This document shows, piece by piece, positions 43,635 through 54,175 of a DNA stretch of 64,000 bases (the first letter of the stretch is position 1; every line of letters starts with the position of its first letter). The DNA lies in assembly GCF_040958095.1 (NCBI RefSeq), contig NC_091185.1, positions 20,137,218-20,201,217 on the forward strand, given 5' to 3'. The position numbers and the translations under genes were made by a program. The notes below the pieces were generated by a model. The model did not search any database and was not told the origin of the DNA. It was given only the letters and a program-made list of their open reading frames with translations. The stretch is from Procambarus clarkii (taxonomy: Eukaryota > Arthropoda > Malacostraca > Decapoda > Cambaridae).

Positions 43635-46042
43635 TTTTTTTTTTATTTTTATTTTTACATGCAAGCATGCAAGTTAAATACAATAAATACAATAAAACAA
43701 ACTAGGAAACATAAGAAACCAAAAAAAAAAATTAAAAACCGGTTAGAAGGACCGACAGCACAGTACAACAATTAACAAAACTGGAGAAACGCATGAGAAA
43801 CACAGCATACATCTAAACAAGAACATAACACAAAACAGAAATCAATATAAACAAGCAATCAATGCAAACAAATAAAGACAAGAAAACAAAGCATAGTAAC
43901 CCATGAAACAAAGCAAACAGAAGCACCGGCTGGAAGGACTGACAAACAAGCACATCATGAAGTACAACAAGAAATATAATACAAGAAAATCATATACAAC
44001 AAGCCAAAAATAAAAACAAAAGAAAACAAAATAAAAATAAAAAACAATACAGCAAGTAAGGCATAAATATAACACACAGGGTAAAATAACAACACAAAAA
44101 CAAATACATGAATAAGAACACGCACATCAAACCACCAGCCACGCAACAAAGGGAGAGGCACGGGCACATAATACAACAGGGCACACAAACAGCCAGAGGG
44201 GCACACAGCACTACATAAAACAAATAAACAGGAAATCAGCGGACATATTTGCCCGGGAACATAACCCTTGGGAACCGTACGTTGAACGCTTCCCAGAGCA
44301 ACCACCACCAAGGGTCTCATCCATCCACCGGGGATGCCAGAACATCTGGAACCCTGGCAACAAACACCCGCAAACAGGGGACCCAGATGGTATTACTTAT
44401 GAGGCGAGTAGTGGCCACATGCCCCCACATCATGGGAATCCCCCCACCATGAAAGTTCTCCAGCCAGTCAGACAGCATTAACCCGGTAATCGCTGTCCAG
44501 TGACCCGGCGACATCACAGACACCGGCAACACGTCCCCCAGGGCCCCAACGTGCACCCTCACACGAGGGAACTTGACAGAGGGCACTACCACAGGGGCAC
44601 CTGCGGCTACGGGCACACCACCAGACGACTGCATTGAACCTGGACGGCACGCATCCTTCTGCAATGTCACTACCAGGCCACGCCCAGCACCAGCATCCAC
44701 ACCATCCTTGGCAGCGGAAGCCACCACCAACCACTACGGAGAGTCCCCTGGCGGAGAGGGAACAGAAGGCACGTCCGAGACATGGGCACTAACCCGAAGA
44801 CCCACAGTCACTGAAGTCACAAACATTGGCCCAGGCCGAAGACGAACGCCGGGAACGTTTGGGCTCCGGCCGGATATTGTCAGAGCCGGAAGCGAACCCA
44901 GAAACACAGGAACCACTAGCCGGACGAACCGACGCCCGACGCATGATGGCAGCAGCCTCTACCACAGGGGGAACCGGACCACACACAGCAGGAGGCTCCG
45001 CATCCACCCCAGCACCCAGCACAGCCAGGACCCGAGGCGAGGACACAGGGCCAGGCGCAACAGCCGAAGACGAGGGAGAAGACGGCGACGCCCCACAGGG
45101 AGCACCAGGAAGGTCCACAGGAGCAGCGGGGACAATGACAGGAGCAGGTAGACCATCCGACGGCACACCAGGAGGGTCTGCAACAACCAGAGGAATGGCG
45201 GGCGACACAGGGGGAGCAGCATCAGCTAACGGGACGCTCACCTCCTCATCCCTGGAGTCCTCCTCCAGAGGGAGCGGTGGGAAATTTTCTTCCCGGAGCA
45301 AGTTGACGGGAGCAACCGGAGCTGCAGTGCACCCGGCAGCCTGATGCCCCAACATGCCACACTGGAAACAAGTACGGGGTTGCCGGGCATACACCCGCAC
45401 GCAGTACCCTAATAGCCGGACAGAGGATGGAGTGTCCGACCTCAGGCGCATTCCGAGGGTATGAATGCATCCACACACATCCACTTCACACCCGTATACA
45501 TCCCAGAAGACAGCGAGTGCATCCACACACTGACGACGGTGCCAAACCTCTGGAAGAAACGCCGGAGGAGGGTCTTGGGAAACTCCAGGGGGGCCTCATG
45601 GACACTCACATACGTCACGGCACCGCTTCGATCCACAGTGACCACAGATCTGGTGCCATCCTGCAGCTGCAAGGTACGTCCCTCGTACCGTTGGAGAAAG
45701 TCACGGTACCCCGCTTCTCCCACAAACTTGATGACCACACGGAGAGCAGTTACCAGCTCAACACCGCATATGACCATGACCAGGATATGGAGCATGTCAC
45801 ACATGACCAGCTCCATGAGAGGGTATCCTGCATGGCCAGTAAACTCCAAACCCACAGAGTTTATCCTCACAACAGGGGGAAGATGGCGGCCCATCCCAAA
45901 AGCGCCAAGCCCACACCAACCAGGAACAGCAGGGAGGGTAGAGACACCCACACCCACTGCCAACGAAAGCGGCAAACACCCAAACTACCGGAGAGGCTAG
46001 GCGACACGTCCTCGCCTCACAGCAGCTAGAGCACAACTCTCA
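43635..46042 (-). mobile_element. ORF1-only LINE derivative, copy C (complete, with TSD)
   Basis: A 2.41-kb minus-strand element lies between a 13-bp imperfect duplication (43622-43634 and 46043-46055). The tail is (T)n-A-(T)5-A-(T)5 on plus at 43635-43653. It has one ORF with a CCHC knuckle and then a ~0.6-kb 3' UTR. That UTR holds two GC motifs (AACCGGTTAGAAGGACCG at 43738, CACCGGCTGGAAGGACTG at 43924). The TSD and tail show that an RT-less unit was itself mobilised, rather than being a deletion that happened after insertion. Confidence 0.82.
44236..45894 (-). pseudogene. Gag-like ORF1 of copy C (CCHC), nearly full length
   Basis: The ATG at 45894 gives MGRHLPPVVRINSVGLEFTG. The RNA-recognition-like domain runs to about 45.45 kb. 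The knuckle CFQCGMLGHQAAGC is at about 45355, then ENFPPLPLEED, an Ala/Pro/Val/Ser-rich region and KRSRRSSSAWA (about 44.85 kb). The conserved C-terminal part follows (GLVVTLQKDACR, WVPCLRVFVARVPDVLASPVDG, WEAFNVRFP), ending at TGA 44236-44238. Frame changes lie near 45480, 44790 and 44320. It is about 550 codons if joined. Confidence 0.78.
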
Positions 46043-46055
46043 TCAACGGCCTAAG

Positions 46056-46204
46056 TGGACAGGTTTTACCCTTGTGGTGGAAGCCTGGCAGTTTGCTACC
46101 ACTTTTCCTATGATCTCTATTTAATTTAATTTTTATTGTTCTATTATTTTCCTATTGAAGTTAAAAATTCTGCTAGTAAGAAGTTCTTTCTGTTTGAGGT
46201 CTGC
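46056..46204. other. Short AT-rich spacer
   Basis: No feature recognised between copy C and the Helitron fragment. Confidence 0.5.
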
Positions 46205-46642
46205 CTCCCATGCGAGGTGACATCAACGTAACACACGTGTGTGTTATGCGTGTTAAGCGTGTGTTGCTCCTATGTCCTACAAATGGCGCTGTTTTTCAAA
46301 AAAGCATGTTTTTTCCTGTCACAGGTGAAGCACGTACATAGTAGGTTTATAAAAATGCTCGCCTATTCCAATGCAACGTTGTGTCAAAATTTCAAAGCAA
46401 TAGAGAGGTAAAGAGGTTTCGAAGATTTCTCTCACATGAAAAAACATGAAAAACACAGTTTAAATAAAAACATGTTTTTTTTTTACCGTCAGAGACGTGA
46501 TATCGATATAGTATGTATATAAAAACCCCCTCGGATGCGAATGGAACGTTGTGTGAAAATTTCAAAGCAATCGGTGAAGAACTTTCGGAGATTAGCGATT
46601 TTGAACAAACGAACATTTACATTTTTATTTATATAGAAGATA
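46205..46642 (-). mobile_element. Helitron 5'-terminal fragment
   Basis: On the minus strand it begins at 46642 with TCTATATAAATAAAAATG, continuing AATGTTCGTTTGTTCAAAATC, and is nearly identical to the 5' end of the Helitron at 52172. It contains two subrepeats with AACGTTGTGT.AAAATTTCAAAGCAAT. No 3' terminus was found, so it is a truncated copy or a separate non-autonomous member. Confidence 0.75.
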
Positions 46643-47105
46643 TCTGCGGGTTTCTGACGAGGTGAATGCCAAGGGTAAAATTGGATGACATCTGAGAGAG
46701 TTCAGATACTATGCCTAACAAGATTGATGAAGAGAACGGTCGCCTAATGAGACAATTTGACGTACAGAGACTCCATGGAAGAAGAAGAATTGTTGAAGCG
46801 GTGAGCAATGATTGATATTGTACCATATTTTTACCAGTAATTGTACCAGTAATTGTTAATTCATTGTTTCATAGTTATTCCTGATACCTAGTGACTATAA
46901 CATGGAAGAATGTGATTATTAGAGACAAGTTTATTATATTGATAAAATACTTATATGTAGGTGAAAGGAGAGCCTAAACTGCGGAGTACCTTTGTCTTGA
47001 GAAGTCTGTAACTATGCTATGTGCTATAAGTTGGGGACCCTGTACAAGGCATCATTTATTTCTTTGTTTTTGTAATAAATGTTTGTTTGAAAACTTTATT
47101 TACTG
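46643..47105. other. Spacer between Helitron copies
   Basis: No supported gene. A 34-codon plus ORF (46711-46815, MPNKIDEENGRLMRQF...) is charged and ends next to GCG-GTGAGC, which could be a splice donor. It is too short to support. Confidence 0.35.
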
Positions 47106-47135
47106 CTAGCAGTACCCGCCACGCGTTGCTGTGGC

Positions 47136-47622
47136 TCAGTCTGGTTAAATGGAAAGAAAAGAGAAAGCGCACGTTTCTAATATGTTTAATTTCACAATGT
47201 TTGTGGGATCACTATAATTTTTGTTGTTCCATTGTCTGTGGAGATATAGAGATTCTCTGGTTTGTCGACTATACAACACTCGACATATAATTGTCCACGT
47301 GAGAATCAATTCGTGTCTAGATATAAACTGCACAATTCTAAAAATTGGCCCAGAGCTTTGTTGATAGTGATTGCAAACGCTAATCGAATTGGAAATTACA
47401 ATCTCTTAAATTGAAATGGAATATCTGTTGGAATCATAAGAATGCGAGGAATGAGGACATCTTCCCTTTGAAAGGTCCTGTCAGATTGTTGCTTCTACGA
47501 CGTCGCTGATTAATTTTTTTACTGCAAGGCACATGGCGTTGCAAAGGTTTGGCTGGTTGATGTTTAGTAACATGATAATTGACAAGCCGATCTTCAATTG
47601 CCGTACGTGGGAGTCCACCTGG
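47136..47622 (-). pseudogene. Helitron helicase C-terminal part
   Basis: On minus, following the insertion: HVRQLKIGLSIIMLLNINQP, CLAVKKLI, EATNLTGPFKG, then in other frames recognisable ends (SHVDNYMSSVV and LYLHRQWNNKN-like, corresponding to the usual SHGQLYVACSRV and CTDNGTTKN). This is the C-terminal part of a Pif1-like DNA helicase used in rolling-circle transposition. Several stops are present. Confidence 0.75.
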
Positions 47623-47761
47623 AGCTGCCATGAGATATCGACGTGTCGCCTGGCCTCTGGTAGTTTGGGGTGTTTGCCGTTTTCGTTGCCAGGGGGTGTG
47701 GGCGTCTCTGCCCTCCCCCTGCTGTTGCTGCCTGGCTGTGTGTTGACGTAGCGAGCTTGCC

Positions 47762-49381
47762 ATGGGAGGCCATCTTCCTCCTGTTGTGCGGGTAAACTCC
47801 GTGGGCCTGGAGTTCACTGGTCGTGCTGGATATGCGGACATAGAAATGGTTATGTGCGACATGCTCCGTATCCCTGTGATGGCCATCTACGGTGTTGAGC
47901 TTGTAACTGCCCACCGGGTTGTTATAGAGTTCGTGATGGAGGAGGAGTACCATGACTTCCTCCGTTGTTACGAGGGGCATTCGTTGCCGTTGCCGGGTGG
48001 TGCCGGCTCTGTGTCCATCTTGGACCATTGTGTGCATGGGGTGTCCCTGGAGTTTCCCGAGGACCTCCTCCGACGTTACTTTCAGAGGTTTGGAATGGTC
48101 GTCAGTGTGCGGGTTAACACGCTCTCCTCAGGGAGGTATGCAGGTAGGCGGACGAACATTCGCACCGTGGGGATGTGCCTGCGGTCGGATATTCCATCTT
48201 CGGTCCGGCTTATGGGGTACTACGTCTGGGTGTACTATGCCCCGCAACCCCGTACCTGTTTCCGGTGTGGCCTGATGGGGCATCAAGCTGCCGGGTGCAA
48301 TGCGGCTCCGGTTGCTCCCATCAACTTGTTACGAGAAGAGGATTTCCCGCCGCTCCCTGTGAAGGAGGACTCCAGGGTGAGGAGGTGAACGTCCTGTTAG
48401 CTGATAAGGCTCCCCCAGCGTCGCCCGACGTTCCCTTGGTTGTCGCAGACCCTCCAGATTTTGCAGTGCCGTCAGATGATACTCCTGCTCCTGTCACTGG
48501 CCCTGCTGCTCCCATGGGCCTTCCTGGTGCTCCCTGTGAGGCATCGCCGTCTGCTCACTCGTCTTCGGCTGCTGAGCCTGGCCCTGCATCCTCACCTCGG
48601 GTCCCGCCTGTGCTCGGTGCTGGGGTGGCTGCGGAGCCTCCTGCTGTGTGTGGTCTGGTTCCCCCCCTGTGGTAGAGGCTGTTGCCGTTCTGCGTCGGGC
48701 ATCGGTTCGTCTGGCTGGTGGTTCCTGTGTTTCTGGGTCCGCTTCCGGCAGTGATGATGTCCGGCAGGTGCCCAGAGGTTCCCGGCATTCGTCTTCTGCC
48801 TGGGCCGATGTTGGGGAATTCAGTGACTGTGGGTCTTTGGGTGTTGACGGTGTGGTTCTGGACACGTCGCTGTCTTCGCAGTTAGTATTGGCGGAGGTCC
48901 ATGTGTCTACTGGTGCTGGAGCCAGTGTCTCAGACGTGCCTTCGGTTCTTTCTCCGCCAGGGGACTCTCCGCAGTGGGGGGGTGGTGGCTTCCGCTGCCA
49001 GGGATGGTGTGGATCCTGGTGCTGGCCGTGGCCTGGTAGTGACATTATGGAAAGATGCATGCCGTCATGTGAGGGTGCGCGTTGGGAGACCAGGGGACGT
49101 GTTGCCGGCGTCCGTGATGCCATCGGGTAATTGGTCAGCGATTGCCGAGTTGATGCTGGCTGACGGCCCGGAGAATTTTCATGGTGAGCAGGTTCCCTGC
49201 ATGTGGGGCCGAGTGGCAATTACTCCCCTCCTCAGTACTACCATCTGGGTCCCATGTTTGCGGGTGTTTGTTGCCAATGTTCCGGATGTTATGGCTTCCC
49301 CAGTGGATGGCCGAGATGCTCTGGGAAGCGTTTAATGTGCAGTTCCCGCGGGCCTGTTTTCCGGAAAAGTATGTCCACTGA
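47762..49381 (+). pseudogene. Gag-like ORF1 of copy D (CCHC), frameshifted
   Basis: The ATG at 47762 opens 208 codons. These comprise an N-terminal RNA-recognition-like domain (1-155), the knuckle CFRCGLMGHQAAGC with Cys166, Cys169, His174, Cys179, then EEDFPPLPVKED. A frameshift at about 48380 leads into an Ala/Pro/Val/Ser-rich region (to 48.67 kb). Another leads to ASVRLAGGSCVSGSASGSDD and PRGSRHSSSAWADVG (48.7-48.8 kb). A last part has GLVVTLWKDACRHVRV, WVPCLRVFVANVPDVMASPVDG and the family terminus FPEKYVH, with TGA at 49379-49381. Only frameshifts and few stops separate it from an intact frame, so the copy is fairly young. Confidence 0.82.
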
Positions 49382-49407
49382 TTTCTTGTTTAAGTGCTTA
49401 ATGACAT

Positions 49408-49432
49408 GATGTATGCCCCTCTGGCATACATC
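49408..49432 (+). terminator. 3'-UTR hairpin of ORF1-only element D
   Basis: Perfect 10-bp stem GATGTATGCC / GGCATACATC with loop CCTCT, 26 bp after the ORF1 stop. The position in copy C (about 44195) has the related TGTGTGCCCCTCTGGC but a weaker stem. It is listed as a structural element; whether it acts in RT recognition, RNA stability or termination is unknown. Confidence 0.6.
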
Positions 49433-49752
49433 ACGTTTTTGTTCATGTATTTGTTCTGTGTTGTTACTATGCCCTGTGTGTTATTTTCTGCCTTCCATGT
49501 TGTATTGTTATGATTTTATTGTGTTCTGTTTCATGTTGTACTTTATCGGCCGTTCCGGCCGGTGCTTCTGTCTGTTTTGTTTTCATATGTTACTATGTTT
49601 TGTTTTCTTGTCATTATTTGATTGATTTGATTGCTTGTTTTCTCTTTTGTGTTATGATCTTGTCTTGATGTCATGCTGTGTTATGTTGTTTTATTGTATT
49701 TATTGTCTTTAACTTGCATGCTTGCATGTAAAAATTAAAAAAAAAAAAATTG

Positions 49753-51310
49753 GTATCCCTGGCAGACCGAGTGAATTAAAAAATTCTGTTAGATAATTAA
49801 CCTCTTCCTCTGCTTCAACAACAGTTTCGACGGACTTGTATGTGACTGCCTCGCTCTGAATGTTAGACTGAATAATATTGTTAATGTCGTAGACGTTTTG
49901 TTCTTGACCACAAGAATAGCTCGTTCACTCAGCTAATCGTGATTCTTATAATTGGTTTCAATATTGGGAAATACTTTTTCAACCAATTCTTCTTTTGATG
50001 TCACTAAATTGCATAAGTTATGAGGCAATGAAATTCGTCCTGAGGTCAGATCAACCAGCCCGTTTACGTTCCCAATTTCTAGAAATTTATGTGAGAATAT
50101 CTCAGCTGATGGATCGTTTTGCAGTAACTACATAACTACACGCATATTTGTAGTTAATTTAAATATCTTTACGTAGCGCCACAAAGTAGAGTGTTTCAGG
50201 CAAGCATTTATTTCGTCCGCTGGTGCCGATCGAGGATTAAATGTTCAATAGCAATTTCAAAGCAGAAGTAGTAGTTCTTCCACCTGGTAGCAATGTTGCA
50301 GCAATTCCGGACGATGCAAGAGCTAAAGTTATGCCATTTTGGGATCGAAATGCTGCCAGAATCAATCTAATTAGGAAGGTTTTACCAGTTCCTCCTGGCG
50401 CATCTAAGAAGATTTCTCCAAGCCCGTTATTGACAGTTTGAATTATTTGATTGTTAATGTCTTTTCGTTCAAGCGTTAGCCTAGGAATATTAGATTAAAC
50501 ATACGACAACAGATCGCCCGTGTTGTAATGTTGTTCACGACGAAATTCTACATCGAACGAAGCAGCAGCAGATCGATTCGATGATGGCTTTTCCAATTGA
50601 TTGAAAACTTTGTTGGCGATTTCCAAGCACAAGTCTTCAATCATTAACAAGGCTTCGTTGAAGATTTTTGCTGTAAAATCCATGTTCATATTTGAATTTT
50701 CTTTGCGTATTCGATGGATAATATCTCTAGCCATGTGCGATTTATAATTATCCCATAACTCTGTTGGACAAAACGGAGAGCCGGAGGTCAATATGATTGC
50801 AAACAATGCACGAAATTTATTTGGATGTGATGTGTTGGACGCGTCACTAATGCATACATCCCAGTGCCGATCGTTGTCTAATAAATTCAGAGCTAGACAT
50901 ACACTACGGAAAGTGGCACGTTAACAAATCATGCCACTTGACAAATCTCAATTGACGCCGTTGACAAATCTCAATTGCTGGAAAGACGTTGGACTGGGCA
51001 CATTTACGAGCAGAATGCGAAGAAAGAAGCATTCATCCTGATTAGAATGCATGGTGTACAGTCTGCCTATCGTAGTTTATTTAAATATGTCAAGTTTCTG
51101 TCGACTCGCTCTCCTCGTTTGCGTCGTTCAAATTATTTTCTACTGGCATTCCATGTGTAAAACTTAGGCACTTACGAATACAGCATTATTTTCCCAAACA
51201 CGTCATTTTGACATAACGTGAAGAAAGCAGTTAACGCTGTAGCCGGTGGAATCATAGCTGTTTGTTGCTCATTTGCAGCTGTGAAATAAACGTGTTGTCC
51301 ATTTTCACGT
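49753..51310 (-). pseudogene. Helitron Pif1-like helicase N-terminal and core part
   Basis: On minus from about 51300: QHVYFTAANEQQTAM, ALTAFFTLCQND, then TFRSVCLALNLLDNDRHWD and SHPNKFRALFAIILTS. Next is PTELWDNYKSHMARDI (50.75 kb) and IEDLCLEIANKVFNQL. The Walker A box GGTGKTFLIRLILA is at about 50400, then ALASSGIAATLLPGG (50.3 kb), LPHNLCNLVTSKEELVEKVFP (50.0 kb) and AILVVKNKT-like (49.92 kb). The frame is broken repeatedly. It would be the motor of Helitron transposition. Confidence 0.82.
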
Positions 51311-51639
51311 TTTCAAAAGAAAAACAAATAATACTAACGAAATATTTCAATTCAAACGCAAATCAATCGACACAGCTCAATTTCACCACCAATTACACTG
51401 AAAAATAATAAGAACAGTTAAAAATACGAAAAGAAAAACAATGAAAAAAGAAAAACTATATCCACGAAATGAACGGTATGGTAAACAACACAGCTCAGTC
51501 TCAATGCAATATCACAAAATAATTAAACCAAAATGAAAATAAATCAAAATCTATGAAAATTCCATTTATCAATGCAATCAGGAACATTGTAATAGAATCG
51601 TAACATATTTTGTATTGCTTGTGTTAGTCTTACGTGCAA

Positions 51640-52172
51640 CAGATGGCGCTGTTTTTTTAAAAAAAAACATGTTTTTACCTGTTACAGGTGTGGCATCTAA
51701 ATAGTAGGTATATAAAAACACGCACATATTCGAATGGAACGTTGTGTCAAAATTTCAAAGCAATCAGTGAAGAACTTTCAGAGATTAAAGCGTGTACTGC
51801 TCCTACGTCCTACAGATGGCATTGTTTTTCAAGAAAAGCTTTTTTTTTTCCCGTCACAAGTGAGGCATATATATATAGTAGGTATATAAAAACGCTCGCC
51901 TATTCCAGTGCAACGTTGTGTCAAAATTTCAAAGCAATCAGTAATGAGGTTTCAAAGATTTCCCTCATATGAAAAAAACACGAAAAAACACAGTTTTTCA
52001 TAAAAAGCATATTTTTTTCCCCGTCACAGACGTGATATCAATATAGTATGTATATAAAAACCCCCTCGGATGCGAATAGAACGTTGTGTTAAAATTTCAA
52101 AGCAATCGGTGTAGAACTTTCGTAGATTAGCGATTTTGAACAAACGAACATTTCCATTTTTATTTATATAGA
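51640..52172 (-). repeat. Helitron 5' subterminal tandem repeats (~170 bp, three units)
   Basis: Three diverged units each contain a T-tract, a (C/G)TCAC or GTTACAGG block, GTA(G/T)GTATATAAAAA, GAACGTTGTGT.AAAATTTCAAAGCAATC and (A/T)GAACTTTC. Landmarks GTATATAAAAAC lie at about 51707, 51889 and 52048. The inner two carry an ACAGATGGC motif. Confidence 0.75.
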
Positions 52173-53550
52173 TTGTCCCTGGGAGGGCTCTAGTTGAGAG
52201 AGCTTATAATCTCGACCTGCGACCAAATGACAGAAAATAACGGAATCTGTAACAGAGCTCCGCGAGAGTAACTTGGGTGCTCAGTTTGAAGGGGTGAACA
52301 GAAGACTGCAGGTGGTTACTGAGCCATGAGTTCCCATCTTGGTGACACTAGACTACTTTACCATAATTTGATTATTACGGCCACTATGGGTCGCAACCGG
52401 GTTCTTTGCTGGTGGAACCAAAGTACTAGTATCCGACCCAAAGTCAGCAGTGGCTTTCAAGTAGTTGGCTAAGTAATGCAAGTAAATAAAAGGGAAGGGG
52501 GAAGCTGAAATGAATACAACACTTCATCCTTTATCAATATATTCACTTACCTTATTACCACTTTCCCATCACCTAAATATAAAATGCTATAATATTACTA
52601 CACGTGAATATTTACATGTGTCGCTCTCACCTAGGACACTAAGCACTCCTCGATGCTAAATTGATGCAGCCTTTGTCAACTCCTGTGTTTCCCCAACACA
52701 CAGTACCGTCCTCAATCAGTACTGGGAAACACCCATGAGTCTACCCTTGCCATGGGCCAGCCTATCTACAGTATCACTAGGTGCTTCTTGTGAATGCCCA
52801 CAATCACTCTCCATCTAAGTGCTGGCAGAGAACTTCAGCCACTCGCTGATGTTCCTCTACACGGACAAATACAAGGGTAGCTAACCCCGGGCAGGAGCTT
52901 CTAGTGATGGGCTAGTAACGCTCCTCAATAGCACCTCGCTGCCGGTCGTCTCTTCCTCTAGCCAGTCCCGGGATACGCCGAATTCTTTCACTGCCACTCC
53001 ACAGGCAGAATGCAGATACCACACGGTTCCTCTTCGACGGCTGCTCACTTAGTCGTCAAGCAGAATTAAGCAGAGGGATGTTAGGGTTCCCTGGGTAGAC
53101 TGCTTTTCTCCATACCTTTGCAGCCCTACGTCGCCTCTGTGGGTACAAACACGTCATCAGTAAACTGGCCAGTACTGGTGGAACTAGGAAATACCACTTA
53201 CTAACTCTGGCACTGACATACAGCTCATATCACAACAGATGGCGCTGATTTCTAGTCGCCACTTCACCAGAGGTCAGCCACAACGACTCTGGCTGACCAA
53301 GGCAGGAATCTTGAGTCATTTGCAGGTCTCAGACTGCCACCACCAGATGGCTTAGTAGCAGACGTCCATCCACATAAAGTCTGATTTTGTGGGTGTTAGG
53401 TAGCAGACTCACAGATGGCGCTGACGTCGCTACTCCATGCTCCGAGGATGTAGTCGAGTTCGTAACATTGATGTACATCTGGGTTGTCTCACAGTGAGTG
53501 GACTGACAGAGTTCGGTGTCAGAGAAAATAGCAGCACGATAGTGTTTGCT
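52173..53550. repeat. Diverged ~0.9-kb repeat, unit 1 (with 54175-55211)
   Basis: No gene. 52.6-53.47 kb shares ordered landmarks with 54.37-55.2 kb: GTGTCGCT(C/T)TCACC(T/C)AGGACAC; CTCAC(C)AGAGGTCA; and AGATGGCGC(T/C)GA near the end. Between landmarks they are hard to align by eye. A dispersed element present twice is the simplest reading. Confidence 0.4.
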
Positions 53551-53559
53551 TGCTTGTTA

Positions 53560-54175
53560 ATCATAACCTAACCTAGCCATAGGTTTGGTTAGGTTATAGT
53601 TAGCAATAACCATAACCTAATCTATCCTGTTAGGTTAACCATACCCTAATGGGTTGTGTCGTCGATTGGTTAGATTATGGTTAGGTAATGGTTAGGTTGG
53701 GTTATGGGGTTAGGTTATGGTTAGGTTATGGGGTTAGGTTATGGTTAGGTTAGGTTATGGGGTTAGGTTATGGTTAGGTTATGGCTAGGTTATAGTTAAG
53801 TTAGGTTAGGTTATGATTAAATTTCGTTAGGTTATTGGTAGGTTAGTTTATGGTAAGGTTATTGGTAGGTTAGTTTATGGTAAGGTTATTGGTAGGTTAG
53901 TTTAAGGTAAGGTAAGGTTAGATTAGGTTATGGTTAGGTTATTGATAGGTTAGGTTATGTTATGGTTAGGCTATAGGGTAGGTTAGGTTATAATTAGGTT
54001 ATCGATATATATGGGTTAGGTTATCGATAGATATGGGTTAGGTTATAATTAGGTTAGGATATGGTTGGGTTATGGTTAGGTTAGGTAATAGGTTATATTA
54101 TGGTTATGGTTAGGTTACATCAGGTAAGGTAACATCAGTTACATCAACAGGTAAGGTTGGATATGGTTAGGTTAG
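53560..54175. repeat. Degenerate TTAGG-like array, block 1
   Basis: GGTTAGGTTATGGTTAGGTTA-type sequence: TTAGG pentamers alternate with TTATGG hexamers. It begins in a CCTAA-oriented patch at 53570-53650 and then flips to TTAGG orientation. Confidence 0.8.

Larger units (their letters stand above)
47623..49750 (+). mobile_element. ORF1-only LINE derivative, copy D, nested in Helitron
   Basis: A plus-strand element of about 2.13 kb interrupts the helicase frame cleanly: LPGIP on one side, HVRQLKIG on the other. The 5' leader matches copy C from GACGTGTCGCCT..CCTCTGG onward. It has one ORF, a short 3' UTR with a perfect hairpin and a second GC hairpin, and a tail CATGTAAAAATTAAAAA... at 49727-49749. 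Flanks TCCACCTGG (47614) and TCCCTGG (49756) may be a decayed TSD. No RT. Confidence 0.8.
47106..52172 (-). mobile_element. Helitron with Pif1-like helicase, interrupted
   Basis: The minus-strand 5' end at 52172 reads TCTATATAAATAAAAATGG, preceded by A. The 3' end reads a GCCAC...GTGGC hairpin (47118-47135), then GGGTACTGCTAG ending at 47106 (CTRR-type end). Both are classic Helitron termini. The base after the end is C rather than T. Helicase sequence lies at 47.13-47.62 and 49.75-51.3 kb, split by the ORF1-only element D. The Rep (HUH) nuclease domain that should precede the helicase is not visible, so the copy is internally deleted. Confidence 0.85.

Noticed and set aside
46711-46815. 34-codon ORF followed by a GTGAGC donor-like site, possibly a captured exon between Helitron ends
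   Set aside because: Too short, no recognisable family and outside both defined Helitron copies.
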